Source: Zopfochytrium polystomum
Lineage: Eukaryota > Chytridiomycota > Chytridiomycetes > Chytridiales > Chytridiaceae
Assembly: GCA_025765615.1 (NCBI GenBank)
Contig: JAIVFJ010000119.1
Span: 62,001-126,000 of the forward strand
Length of the DNA stretch: 64,000 bases
Direction: 5' to 3'
Shown here: positions 30,647 through 43,115 of the stretch, piece by piece
Numbering within the stretch: the stretch's first letter is position 1
Layout of the letters: the number at the start of each line of letters is the position of its first letter
The notes under the pieces: model-generated
Told to the model about the DNA's origin: nothing
The model's input: only the letters and a program-made list of their open reading frames with translations
Databases searched by the model: none
Program-made: the position numbers and the translations under genes

Positions 30647-33600
30647 ATGAAGCGCAAGCGACCAGACGATGCCGCATCCATCGATCTCGGCGACGCGGCG
30701 CAGATGGACGTCGATGTGGCGGCGGCGGCGGCGAGGTCGTTCGAACTAGCGTCGATCGGCGATTCGGCGATCGACGGCGGCGATCCGGGGCGAACGGTCG
30801 CGTCGCCAGTCCCGATCGTCCCGCCGGCCCTGTTCTCGTCCAAGCTGTGAGTCTTCGTCAAAGAACCCCCGCAAATGCCAACGATCATGTCGCCCCTTCG
30901 CTCCCTCTCCCCCAACCAATCGCAAATTAACGACAACAACGACAACAACAACAACAACAACATCGCCCGCCCCCGCCCCTCCTAGCTTGACGGACTGGTC
31001 CGGGCAAGGCATCCTCGCCGTCGTCGCGCCGGTGTCGTCGCTTCCCCAGCCGGCCCAGCCAGCCAAGCCCCCGCCGGCACGGGAAGCCGTGTTCCTGTCG
31101 CGGCTGTCGCCTCCAGGGCCGAAGCGGATCTCCCGCGCGGCCTCGGCGCCGGCAACAGCGTCGCCCTCTTTGGCGGCGGCGGGGACGGCCGCGGCGGTGG
31201 AAGAGGGTCGCTCGGCGCCGACGCCGACGCCGACGCCGCACGCCTCGCCGAGGCACGGCGGCGGCCCGCAGTTTGCGCGGTTCTGGGCGCTGGACGTGGG
31301 CACGGCGCACGATGCCGGTGCGCGGCTGGTGGGCGTGCGGTGGAACCAGCGCAGCGATCGTTTGGCGACCGTCGATTCGGCGGGGACCGTCGTCGTGTGG
31401 CGATCCAAGGTTTGTGGCTGGGTTATACCTTTGGCGAGTCTGTTTAAGGTTGACCTTTTTTTTTTTTTTTTTTTTTTTTTTTGCGCCCACGGCGAAACTT
31501 CTGTCAGGGATTCGTGAACAGGTGGTTTCCGGAGCACACCGTTTCGGCCGACGGCGCCGTCGTCTGCCTGGAGTGGTTCGACTCGCAGTTGCCGGTTTGT
31601 TTGCTCGAGTCCTGTGCCACCTGTTGCCTCCAGAAACATTTGTGTTCGTCTTGGGCTGATTTTTTTTTTTTTTTTTTTTTTTTTTTGGCCCCCCACTTTG
31701 ATGCAGCGGCAGTTCATTCCTCCCTCTGCGGAGGACCTGCCTTTCGACTTGAGCGTCAAGCCGCGTCCTGACAGCAACGGTGGCGTCGAAACTGTGGACC
31801 TGACGGGCGAAACGTCCGAGGAGGAAGACGACCGGTCGGCTCGCGCGATTCGAGACGCGTTTCCGGCAGACTCGCGGAGAACCTTGGACGGAGATTTTGC
31901 ATTCGTTGTTGTCACAACGAAGGGAAAGGTACTTCACTCTCCAGGCTAAACCCAGCCGATCTTATTCTTACAGCTTCGATCCTTCTTTTTGGGGTTGCGC
32001 AACAGGTCACTGTCGTCGTTCATAACAACAACTCGGTCAACACCCTGACATGCTGGCTCCGAGACTACGACCCGGTTGCTTTGGGGGTTTCGGATGATCC
32101 ACCGCCTGCTGACATCATACAAGGAGAAATATGCTTTGCTGCTGGTGGGTGCTCCTCGTTTACCCCCCTCTATCCCAATTTTCAATGGATTTTGATCCAC
32201 GTCCCTCATGGCTGATGGCTTACGCAGCTGGGTCTCTCATTCTGGCCACTCAGACGGGAAAGGATGAGAAGATATCATTTCATTCGTTGAAGATAGACCT
32301 TGCAATTGGTAAGTGCCGCTGCCGTAGTCGCCTCTGCTCAGCCACCGTTGATAGAGAAGATCGAAATCGGCCCCTCCATTCCCTCGCTCTTTCCCCCGGG
32401 ATACCCCAGCGGAATCATAGCTTTTGGCAGTCCTTCCTGCGTATATGTCATGTCGATGACGGAGGGGAACACCCAAGTGGTCCAGAAGTGGCTATTTTCT
32501 TCAGACATGCTTTCAGATGACCCCTCGAACGGAAAGTGGGGGTGCGCTGCCTCCTACACAAAGCAGGCGGCTCCAGTTTCCGCTGCAGGCCTTGTTCATC
32601 TGTTCAACTCGAGCGACACGTCGCACCTATTTGTCGGCAACAGGAATGGATCGTACGCCGTTCTGGACGGATCCACCTTGTCTGAGGTGGCAATGAGACC
32701 CGCTTTGTTTCCGGGATTGCCGGCGGTGACCGCCGACGCTGATCTGCAGGATGAAATGCGGTTTTCAGGGCCTATTTTGTCGTTTGCGGCATCCCCAAAT
32801 GCCGTTTTTGGGTGCGTGGTGTTGGAGCAGCCGAACGGCCAACTAAAAGTGGAGGTCGTCAACTTTGACCCAATGGCGCCATCCGAAGTACCTGACGGTA
32901 AGTGCACGGGTGGGGGAGCAGGAAGACATGACGCTGAGGTCGCGCTGCCACCAGCATCGAAAATCGTCGACATCAACGCGGGCTTGCTGATGCTCAGTTC
33001 CATCAACGGCCGCGACTGCGACGACGTGATTCAGTATTTGAGACTCCAACCCTGGCTTACTGGTAAAGACTTTTGTCAATGTTCTATTCGGCGCTTTCAG
33101 TCATTTAAACCCCACTTTGCGATGTGTGTGCAGACAACCTTGTCACTGACATCTTTGGCCGCGTTTCGTCAATGTGTCGACTTCTCCTCGATTCCGATCT
33201 GCAGCAAACGGAAAACAAGGTTCTACCCATCCAGTACTGCTTGTATCGGTATGGAGAAAGTCTCTCGCGTTATCCGAGTTAACGGTTGGTTTGATTTTTA
33301 GTGAGTTTTCGTCACTGAAAGTCACAAGCGGCCTGGTGAAGATCAAGCTGCAGATCAAGGCTGTCACAAGTGTTTTGAAGCGTGCGTTTCGATCACCCAC
33401 TCTTGCCAGCGGTGTTCTGAGTGAGTTGCCTGCGCGTCATTTTTTTTTTCCTTAATGATTTTATAATAATCACAAATGAAGACGCTTTTTTGATGGGACC
33501 GATGACGGACATGGAGGTACCGTTTTCCGAGTCTGTCTACCTTCGAAAAGGTCTTGTGAATTTGTTTCTCGCCCTCATTTGTCGATTCTTCGAGTTGATT

Positions 33601-34910
33601 TCCTTTTTCTTCCAGAGTCCATTCACCACATTGGCCCACTGATGCTGTGGGCAAACGACTTTATCATTCTTTTGCTCAGAAACGTGTTCCACATGACCGT
33701 CACTCGTGGAAAAGGCGGAAGGGAGGTTTCAGAGAAGCTTGGACAGCCCAATATGTTGACGTTCTTGCTCCTTAACTCTTCACATCGGCGGATGCTCATT
33801 GAGCTTGTGCTGATCCTCAAGCTGATTCGAACGAATATTTCTCTCTATCACTTTGCGCTTGCGAACCCCAACAACGTCAAACCCAACATCAGAGCCATGG
33901 CTTTGAAATTGGAAGGCACGAGCTCCCAGCAGTCGTCGCCAGAGGACCAAATCTATCTGGCGCACTTTGAACAGTTTATTGCCGGCGCCAAGATCAAGGT
34001 TGAGGCTGTTGGAAACTTTATTCTCGACGTGTCGGCTGCTTTCGACAGGGTCGTGGAGAGCAACAAGTCGGCGCTAGGAGGAATGTCCGCGGTCGAGGAA
34101 CACATATTCGTCCACGGGTCTCTTCCGGCGGCGGCGTGGTCGATTCTGAACGACGTGCACACGGCGTTTGCAAACCACTCGCCGCGGTTCTTTTTGACGG
34201 CGCCGGACGGTAAGCCAGCTCCGCCGGAAACGTCGCTCGCCATCCACTCGAGCCTGCACGTCCTCTTTAGCGACCTCGGCTTCCGGAACTGGAACCCGCT
34301 GCACGGATTCGGCCAAGTGTTTGAAGGGGAGCTTCCCATGCGCGCCGTGTCCGTGCAGCTGCCGGTGTCGTTGGTTGCCCCCGCGACCCCGACTCCAGCC
34401 CCCGTGCCGGCGCCGCCGGCGGCGACCGGAAAGCGGCGCGGCGGCAAGGCGTCGCGCACCGCCTCGGTCATCAACACCCCTCCGGCCGCGCAGCCGCAGC
34501 CGCAGCCGCCGCCGCCGGCCCCGGCCGCCGTGACAAAGACGCAGTACTTTCCGCCCGACTGGATCGGCCTCGACGTGATCACAAAGTGCTCCCTCGAGAC
34601 GTGCGAGTCGATCCGCCAGTGCACGCGGTGCGGCGAGTTTTCGGACGCGAGGCTCACGACGTACGCCGATGGGGCGGGCGGCGGCGGCGCGGACGGCGCC
34701 GCCCCCGACGGGCCGGCGGGGTGGGCGCTAGGCGGTGGCGGCGGCGGTGGCGGCGGTGCGGTGGGAGGTATGACGGCGGTGGGGACGCCCGGCTCTCTGA
34801 CGGGAGGAGTTGCAGTTGGAACGGCATTCCGAGGGTTCGCGCCGTGGCAGGGCAAGTACGCATATTTTTGTGTCTGCGGCGGTCTGTGGAGGATTGTGAG
34901 TGGTTCCTGA
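30647..34910 (+). CDS. MED16: Mediator complex subunit 16
   Basis: Twelve exons close in frame to 1133 aa: 30647..30846, 30986..31409, 31508..31594, 31707..31928, 32006..32144, 32228..32308, 32355..32897, 32955..33062, 33134..33248, 33302..33420, 33482..33550, 33616..34910. The N-terminal half has beta-propeller-like segments (FARFWALDVG, GVRWNQRSDRLATVDSAGTV). The C-terminal half is helical (LLLRNVFHMTVTRG, LELVLILK-like stretches). It ends in a Med16-type Cys motif (CSLETCESIRQCTRCGEF, then GKYAYFCVCGGLW). Med16 belongs to the Mediator tail and receives signals from activators in the nucleus. The start (MKRKRP) gives a basic, possibly nuclear-targeting N-terminus. Two introns contain T runs of about 22-24 nt. 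Confidence 0.85.
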
Positions 34911-35425
34911 AGCGGCTTTCAGTCGAGCGTATGTTTTTTTTTTAATATTTTTTTCTTTTTCCTTTGTTTTGTTTTCCTGGGTGTCTGGGGGGGTTGGGGG
35001 ATGAACGAAGAGGGGGGTCAGCAAAAATGGCCAAAGGAAACTGAGAGCAAAGGTATAAAACGATGGGCGTCTGACCAAGCACTCCCAACACGGCAATCGC
35101 GCCAGGCCACGGAGCAGCGGAATTTGAAACGCGCGTGGTCCTTCCTTGGTGCACCAAGCAACGCTCACCCCCCCAAGCACCGCCCCTTCCCATCCACGAA
35201 TAATTCAAGCAAGCGCCACTGCGCGGTTGTGCGCCGTGTGAAACGTCTGTTTTTTGGGAACAACAGGGGCGCGGCCACCTGCGTCACCTGCGGGGCGAGT
35301 CGACGCTGCACTCCCCACCGCCCCTCCCCCTCCCCCTCCCCCTCTCCGCCGTACCTACCTACCTACCTACCAACCCACCCCCACCCCTCCCGACCATCCA
35401 TCCACACGACACAAACAACAATAAA
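34911..35425. other. Intergenic region between MED16 and the AN1 gene
   Basis: T-rich just after the MED16 stop, then unique DNA. A CCCT/CTAC-rich stretch at 35310-35400 runs into the presumed leader of the next gene. Confidence 0.6.
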
Positions 35426-35697
35426 ATGTCGCAACAACAACAACAACAAAACGCCGGGGCCTCATCGCCGCCGCCTCCTCCCCCTCCCCACCGCTCGGTG
35501 CCGATCGACATACCATTGCGCAGAGACGGTAATTATTTGCTTTTGTTTCTTGGTTTTTTTTTTTGTTTTTTTTTTCCTTTTTTTTTTTTTTTTTTTTGCT
35601 TTTGTTTTCGCCCCCGACCTCCATGATGATTCGCTCTCATTCTCTGACCGCTCTCTCTCTCTCTCTCACTCTCACTCACTCACTCACTCACTCACTC

Positions 35698-35734
<37 letters not shown>

Positions 35735-36255
35735 GGTCTCACGCATTACATTGCCATTGACTCAACTCTCTTACAGCGGCTGGAGGTAGTAGCAGCAGGA
35801 GTCCGTCAGGGGGAGGCGGGTCGCCGTCCAGCGGGTCCTCTTCTTCCTCCTTTTCGTCGTCGCCCCGAAGGACGTCATCGCCTCGCTGCCGGTCCAAGGG
35901 GTGCACGGACAAGGCGCTCAAGACGATCGGCGACTGCCGGCTGTGCAATTTCAAGTTTTGGTCAGTAGTTGCTTGAAGTATTTTAGTGTTGAATGAGTGG
36001 AAAGTTTTTTACGTTAGTAGTGGGAAAACACAAGAAACTTTAACCCCGCGCACACAATCTCACACGCACGCCCCACTTGCGCATTTACCGGCTCCCCTTA
36101 TCCCCCCCCCCCAAATGGTAGTGGGAAGCACCGGCTCCCGGAGGCGCACGGGTGCGCGCAGTTTGAGAGCCTGAAGCAGGAATCGTTTGAGCGGAACCAG
36201 AAGGACCTCATGGACGGAAAGTGTGTTGCGAGCAAGGTGCGTGTAGCGCGCGCGC

Positions 36256-36293
<38 letters not shown>

Positions 36294-36374
36294 GCGCTGC
36301 TTGCTTCGTTTCTTCATTTTTCAATGTAAGTATTAATTGCACGTAAACCTTTGTTGTTAAAGGTTGACAAGTGA
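35426..36374 (+). CDS. AN1-type zinc finger protein, TMC1-like
   Basis: Four exons close in frame to 137 aa: 35426..35528, 35777..35960, 36122..36236, 36363..36374. A Gln-, Pro- and Ser-rich head precedes an AN1 zinc finger: CRSKGCTDKALKTIGDC, CNFKFCGKHRLPEAHGC, then a helix FESLKQESFERNQKDLM. Spacing and the trailing helix fit the fungal TMC1 family, linked in yeast to the proteasome/Cdc48 and arsenite or misfolding stress; that role is carried over from the family. The last coding exon is only 12 nt (VDK and stop). The 248-nt first intron is full of T, CT and CTCA repeats, and the third intron contains a (GT)n run. Confidence 0.83.
36257..36288 (+). repeat. (GT)n inside an intron
   Basis: A GT dinucleotide run in the third intron of the AN1 gene, directly after a CG-rich start. 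Confidence 0.85.
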
Positions 36375-36594
36375 AACCAGCGCAGCGCGGTAGTCGTGGT
36401 CGTCGTCGCGTGGGAACACGAACGGCAATAAGGAGGGTCTGTTCGTTGCTTGCGAAGAGAGAGAGAGAGAGAGAGAGAGAAAAAAAAGAAAGAAAAAAAA
36501 AAAAGAAAAAAAAAAGAAGGGATCGCTTGCAAGGAAATTTACAAAAGGAAAAAAAAAAAATTCTTCTTGTCTGTCGCCGCGTCTGAGCGAGAGT

Positions 36595-39500
36595 GTGATG
36601 GACAAACTTGATCTGCTCACAGGCGACCACGACGACGACGACAACCAGCTGCTTTCTCCCCGCCCCCCCCCACCCTTGTCCTCAGCCGCCGCCGCCGCCA
36701 CCGCCACCGCCGCCACCGCCGCCACCACCGCGTTTGCTTCTCTGCAGTACAGGCCTTCGCGCAGGAGCAACACCAGCAGCGATCGAGGAGGAGGAGGAGG
36801 AGGAGGAGGAGGAGGAGGTCGTGGTGATGGCGACGATGATGGCCTGGATGGTGGTGGAGGCGGCGAAGGCGGCGGCGGCGGCGGCAACTCGGAGAACCCC
36901 CCGGCCCTGGAGTGGGCCATAACTCCAACGTCTCGCGATCACCTGGAAGAAGGAGAAGACGGAGACGGAGACACACCAACACCAGCTGGCAGCCGCCCTT
37001 TTGCGCCACCACATCCAAATGCGCCGCCGCCGGGGCAGCAGCAGCAGCTGCAAGGCGAATCCAGCCAGCCGCCGCTGCTGCCCCCTCACGTCGGTCCCGA
37101 GGACAACGACCCGCAAATGGTACTGGTCAAGCTCATGTCCATGGGCTTTGACCCCGATCTGGTGAATCTGGCGCTTGCCGAGTCGGTGGCCGCCGCCGCG
37201 GACGCGGACGCCGCATCCTCAGCATCGTCGACCGACGGTGACCGCGATGGAGACGCCCCGCCGCCGCCGTCTTCGCACCACCATCAACACCTTGAGCGCA
37301 GCTTGCTCGAAAATTCCTTGACCTGGATTTTGGAAAGGCTAGGGGATGAGGATGTTGTCTGTAAGTATGATCAAGTGACTCACTCGCGGCGGCGGCGCGC
37401 AACCCGACTGATCAACCCCCCTTTCCCCCCCTCCACCTCCCCCCCAACCCGCCGAAATATTCCCTTTGCCCCTTGCTGACGCGTTTGTTCAGATTCCCCT
37501 GCTGGATCGCCTCGCCCATCCCGCCCTCCTGGTCGCCACGCGCAACCAGGCAAAGGGATATTGAAGCCATCGCCGCCACCGTCGCGCGCAGGTTTTGGCG
37601 GTGGCTCCGCGTCATGGCTGGCGGCAAGAACCGATATGGCGGCTAGCCTGTTCGGATCCGTGTTTGGCAAGATCAAGTCGTCGGCGACGACGCTCACCTC
37701 TCAAATCGCCTCGGCGGGTCCGTATTCGGGCGGCGCGCCGGCCGGGTGGGGCATCACGAAGCCGCCGGCGGAGCTGCTCGCCGACGAGGACAAGCTACTG
37801 CAGGATTCGTCGCCGCCGCCGCCGCCGCTCAAGAGCATGCCGTCGCAGTCGTCGTTTAACCCTTTCACCATCTCGGACGGGCTCGCCTCCCGGGACTCGC
37901 TCGCAAGCGCAGGCGACCCTTCGACCTCGGAACAGACCCCCGCGGCCCAGGCGTCTTCCGGGCCCGAGCCATCCTCGTCGTCGTCGTCGAGCCCGCGCTC
38001 CCTCGCGAAAGCTCCGCGCCGCGTCAGGTTTTCGTTTCCTGATCTTGCCATCGCGCCCGAAGTCGATCGAGCTGGCGACGCGGGCAAGGCGGAGGGGACG
38101 GCGAACGGGACGGCGGCCGCTGGCGACGCTGCCACGTCGGACGGCGCGGAAGGCAAGGAGCTGGTTCAGGGACCGCTGTCCATCACGGAGGTGTTCCAGT
38201 TGTACAACTCGCGCTGCGCAAGCCGGAGGGTCGTTCCCCTCGAACCAATCATGCAACAAATACAGGACGCTTTTGAAGCGAGCCTGCCGCTGTCACGTCT
38301 GGATCTGTCAGGTAACCTTTTGAGCTTTGTCCCTTTAAATCCGCTGCTCCAAACGAAAGGAAAATATAATTGACTGAGATGGTTCCAATTGAAAACAGGA
38401 ATACTGCTGGACCCTCGAACTGTTGCACCCATCTGCGATCTGCTATACGTTGACTTTGGGCTGTCTCACCTCAATCTGGACAACTGCGGTCTTACTGATG
38501 ATGTCCTGAAACATATATTGCATGCCTTGCTCACGAGCAACAGTTTGCCTTGGCTTTCATTATCAAACAACAAGAAGCTGCGAACGGACGCCATCAAGTA
38601 TATATCTGTGTTTGTCAAAAAAGTGCGTGACTCTCGTCGAATGTGTTTATTTTCCCCCCTCTTCTTTACTTTCACTTGAAGATGTTAACGAACTGCGCGA
38701 GACAGACTTCGGGGCTGCAGTACTTGGACCTGTCTGGAATCCAATTCGACCGCCAATCGGCTGTCTACTTGGCTCATGCAGTGGCCAGCACTAGATCTCC
38801 CCTGCAGACTTTGAGACTGGATAACTGCCGACTGCGATCCGCCCATCTTGACGCATTAAGTAGGTCTTTCTTCTTGTTATTTTTGTTCCTTTTTTCCCAA
38901 GTGGCCCACTTCCCAGCTTTTCTCGGTCTGCGCCCTAAACGCACAAACACTCCGACTCCAGTTCCCGGAATTCGAAGATCCGCAATCGTTCGCCTCACAC
39001 TTCGCGATAACCGCATGCCGTTCGATTGCGCCTCCTACCTGAGCGATTTGATCAAACGCGGTCAAGCAAAGACCGAAGTGAGAGTGCTGACAGAGCTTGA
39101 CCTGCAAGGAAACGACTTTCGGCACGGAATGGACGTCCTTTCAAACGCTTTGGCGCGGTCCGAAGTGCTGACAAAAATCTCACTCGAAGACGGAAAGCTA
39201 GACCCCAGCAGCCTGTGCTACCTCGCCGACAGCCTCGCTTCGCCCTACTGCAACTTGCGGATTCTCAACCTGAACAGGAACCCGAACTTATTCACCAAGG
39301 CGACCCCGAGCGCGGCGCATTTTAGGCATGACTCGACCGCCGCCCTGAAGGAGGCGTTGATGTCGAAAACCAAACTGCGCGAGCTGAGCTTGGTAGACAC
39401 GGGGCTCTCGTCCGAGGTGGCCATCGCCATTGCCGAGGCGTTGCCGCTGTCAAAGTCACTGCAGTCTATCGACATTCGTCGGAATCCGCTCGATTTGGCG

Positions 39501-41292
39501 GGGATCCTCGCTATCTCTGTTGCCTTGCGGTTGAATCAGTCGGTCGTCAGCTTGGACATTATGCCGCTTTTAGGCAGGCAATCCGCGGTAAGGTCGGCTG
39601 ATATTTTAAAAAATGAAAGAAACAACCTATGTTTTGGTTACCCATTCATTGCTTTGACGAGACCCTCCCGCCGGATATTTCGCACACGTAGGCGGACTCG
39701 GACTTGGCCCAAATGCTGAACGACATTAGCATCTACTGCCAGCGGAACAAGGAGATCCAGCGGCAGCCCACCACGAACGGCGTCCCGAACGGGACGACAA
39801 TCTTTGACTACCCGCCCAGCCCGAAGCGGAAAACCGGAAGTTTGGAGACGCTCGACTCGTTCACTTCGGAGAACGCGGACGAGGTGGAGCGGGTGGCGGC
39901 GGCTGCGCCGTCTCCCTTTTTCGACAACGCGGGCGCCAGCGGAGAAGCAGCGGCCGCAGCGGCAAAAAAAGAATCGACGGCGGAAAAGAGCGCTGGGCTG
40001 CTGGGCGAGGCTGCGGAAACCTTGGCGGTTTTCAAGGATCTGCTGGCGGCTCGGCTGGCCGAGCCGTCGAGCCAGGACGACATCATTCCGGTTTGTTTTG
40101 CGTTACGTTTTGCCGTTTCTGCTGCTCATCAAAGTCTGCCTTCCGCCCCTTCCCCCTCCTTCCCTGTAAACTTCCCCCCTCACCCTCTTTTTGTCTGTCT
40201 TGCTTTGTTCTTTTCGCCGAAAAGGAAATCGCAAAGGACCTCGAGCGCAGCCAATCGCGAATCCAGCGGCTCGTCGCGGACGGGCGGTTCGCCGACGAAG
40301 AAGAGCTCGCTCGCGCGCTCGCTTTGAACGACGAGATCTCTGCCCTGCTCGCTTCGGCCGACGTGGCCTCCCTGGCGGCCGCGCCCGCGGACCTGGCGGT
40401 CGCACAGGCGTTCGCCGGCCGGCGGGCGTCGGACGCAAAGGTATTTGGAGCCGGCGGCGGCGGCGGCAGCAACGGTGGCAGCGGCGGCGGCGGGTGGAAA
40501 CCCCAGGCGGGTCTCAGCGTGGCCACGCTGGCGGTGGCGGCGGTGCGGCAGGTCGAGATATCGCCGACGGTCGCCAAGTGGAGCGACGCGGCTCCGACGG
40601 TGGCGGATCGGTCACTGTCGTCGCCGTCGTCGTCGGCGTCGTCGCCTCGACGCGGGTCCCCGCAGCGGGCCGGCGGCGGCGGAATCGCAAGGGCGGTAGC
40701 GAGCGCAGTGGTGGTCGGGGACCACGACGGCGAGGACGACGGTGCGGGGAGCAGCGCGTTCCGGCCGCTGATTCCGTCCGCGCAGCGGCTGGTGCAGACG
40801 GAGGAGGCGAGCGACGACGAAGCGGATGTGGCTGAGGCAGCAAAGGGCGGCAACGCGCGGGGTAAAGGCGCAGCGGTGGTCGCGGGCGGGGCGGGCGGCT
40901 CCGTCAAGGCGAACGGGCAGTTTGGGGCGGCGGCTGCTGGCCCCGCCAAGTCGGCGAAGAAGGCGTCGATGACGAGCTTTGAGAGCATTCTTGACGGCGA
41001 AGACGACGACGGCGACGACGTTATCCTAGGTTCTGGTAGGAAGGTCCCGGCGGGGACTGCGGAGCCGTCGGTCGATCCGTTTATGGCTGAGCTCGACGAC
41101 CAGGTACTGCTTTTTTAGTTTTGTGTTTCTTTCTGTTTTTAAACGAGAGACCGTGGTTGCCTGTAAAAATCTTTTGATTGGGAATGGCGTGTGTGCGCTT
41201 CACTTACGTTGTTATCTCCCTCTTTTTTTGTTCTCTCCTACTTTTGCCAGATGAAAGAAATCGACGACTTTTTGAACGATTCAACCAGGTAG
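36595..41292 (+). CDS. PP1-docking leucine-rich-repeat protein (PPP1R37-like) with UBA-like N-terminus
   Basis: Eight exons close in frame to 1310 aa: 36595..37360, 37493..38311, 38399..38622, 38682..38859, 38962..39587, 39692..40090, 40225..41103, 41251..41292. Low-complexity Asp/Gly/Ala tracts precede a UBA-like segment (LVKLMSMGFDPDLVNLALAE, later LLENSLTWILERLGDED) at about 175-255. Then come GKGILKPSPPPSR, a PP1-binding RVxF motif (RRVRFSF, about 431), and an RNI-type LRR array at about 520-865 (LSRLDLSG, SHLNLDNCGLTD, LTELDLQGNDF, LQSIDIRRNPL). A Ser/Ala/Gly-rich tail follows. PPP1R37 family members hold and inhibit protein phosphatase 1. The UBA-like part suggests ubiquitin binding, which is inference. 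It starts only about 220 bp after the AN1 gene. Confidence 0.8.
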
Positions 41293-43115
41293 CTTGGGGG
41301 GCCACGCTGCCGGGGAACCCAAAAAAGAAAGAATTATTGATTAAAACAAGAATAAATATACTAAATCTAGCTCTGTGAATGCGGGGTAGGTAGGCGAGGG
41401 GGGGAGGCGGGCTTGTGTCTCTCCCAAAACGCGGCACGCACAACCTTCTTATAGCGCCCATCGTAATGCCAATACTGCAACGCACGTAACAGTGCATTCA
41501 ACTGTATCTCCGGATTCCAACGCAACAACAACAAACAATTGAAGGAGAAACAACGGGAAAAGGAAAAAGAGAAAAAGAAAAAAAAATAGGAAAGGGAAGA
41601 AGAAGAGAGGGGGACTGACTCGCCACTCGGTCAGAACACGGCGTTTGGAACAAACAGGTGTGTGTGTGTGTGTGGCCATCCCCCCCCCCATGGAGTACCC
41701 CCACTCTCTGCCCGCCCCGATTGATCGCACGACCAGCGCGAGTTCGATTGGTTGGCGGGACGTAAGTTCGACGACCTCACGGACGGACCCACCGACCGAT
41801 CGACCCGACCAGCAGCAGCAGCAGTAAGCAGCAAGGAGCAGCAGCACACACCCGTCCCCCCCCCTCACCCCCTTACCCCCGTCCACACACGCCCGCCTCC
41901 CGTTCATTGTGCGCTTTCGTCGTCCGTTCTTTCTCTCCCACATTTCACCTTCACTCTCCTTTCGTCGCGCCCACCTCCCTCCCTACACTTTCGCCGGGCT
42001 CCTTTTGAGGGCGAGAGGAGGATGGATGCCCTTATGTCATCCCATCCATCCATCCATCCATCCATCCATCCATCCATCCATCCATCCATCGCAAACCCCG
42101 ATACTTCTTCGCCCCTTCTCCTCTTCCCCTCTCTTCTCGTCACCCCTCTCCTCCCGTGGTGCCCCCAGAGGGGATCCAATCAACTGTGCTCGCCTGTCTG
42201 TTTGTCTGTCTGTCCGCGTGTCTGTCTGTCTGCCCTGTCTAGTCTGTCTGTCTGTCAGTCTGGCTGCCTGCCTGCCTGTCTGTCTGTTCGATCTGACTGT
42301 CCTTGACTGGTCGGCCACATGCGTGCGGTCTTGTCAGCTTGGTCGCCACCAACCAGTCTGTCTGTCTCTGTCCCTGTGCCCGTTGCCGAACCCGTGGGAG
42401 CGGGCGCCGTCCCCTGTCTCGCTCGTGTGCAGCGTCCAATCAATCGGGCCACTCTTTTCGCAACTTTTCAACCAACCAACCAACCCAACCAACCCAACTT
42501 TCACAAACATCAAATGTTTTGGTCCAAACGAAAATTTCTCTGACCCAGTCACATTCCTTTTTGGAATTATTATTTTATTTTGTTAAAACTCCAGCAGCAG
42601 GCAGGCAGGCAGAAGCGAACGAACGAACAATCCGGAGTCCAAGTGTCGACCGACAAACCGACCGACCGACCGACCGACCCACATCGGCCCCTCCCATCCG
42701 TCCCTCTCCTCCCCTCGTCGCCAGGTCGACTGACAGCCGCCCACCTGCGCGCTGCCTCTTGACGGACACAGATTCGCAGAGTTTTCCCCCCAGTCCACCA
42801 ACCCCGCTCCCTGCAAGCCTGCGGTCCATCCCTCCTCCTTCAGTGAACCTCATATAGAGCTAGGGCCTTTCAACCCGCCCGCCCGCCCGCCGCTGCCGCT
42901 GCTTCACCGGCTGCTGACTTCCCACCTCGCTCAGCTCACACCCCCACTGCAGCACCTCGTAGCTTGGATCCTTCCACCCGAATTCATCCTGGACCGTGTG
43001 AGGGGAGGCGACTCCTGCTCCTCTACAACCCGCTGCCCTCAGCGGATCAGTTGGCTCTCGAGTTTTTCAAGTTGTCGCATTTGTCGTGGATTTGGCTGGG
43101 CCAACCACAACCACC
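41293..43115. other. Repeat-rich intergenic region upstream of the Myb gene
   Basis: No gene is supported over 1.8 kb. A GT block lies near 41658-41672, poly-pyrimidine stretches at 41850-42150, and a dense cluster of tetranucleotide repeats at 42040-42895 (annotated separately). Confidence 0.6.
42040..42895. repeat. Cluster of different tetranucleotide microsatellites
   Basis: Within about 850 bp lie (CATC)n at 42042-42090, (CTGT)n arrays at about 42195-42295, (CCAA)n at about 42470-42500, CAGG and GAAC units at about 42595-42628, (CCGA)n at about 42650-42682, and CCCG units near 42877-42893. All are four-base units but each has a different motif. Confidence 0.85.

Noticed and set aside
30746..31937. 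Long minus-strand frames opposite MED16 exons
   Set aside because: They run through intron poly(T) tracts and splice sites of MED16 and have no domain content.
42040..42090. CRISPR-like or telomeric array at the CATC repeat
   Set aside because: The unit is 4 bp with no spacers, and it is not a telomere motif. It is an ordinary microsatellite.
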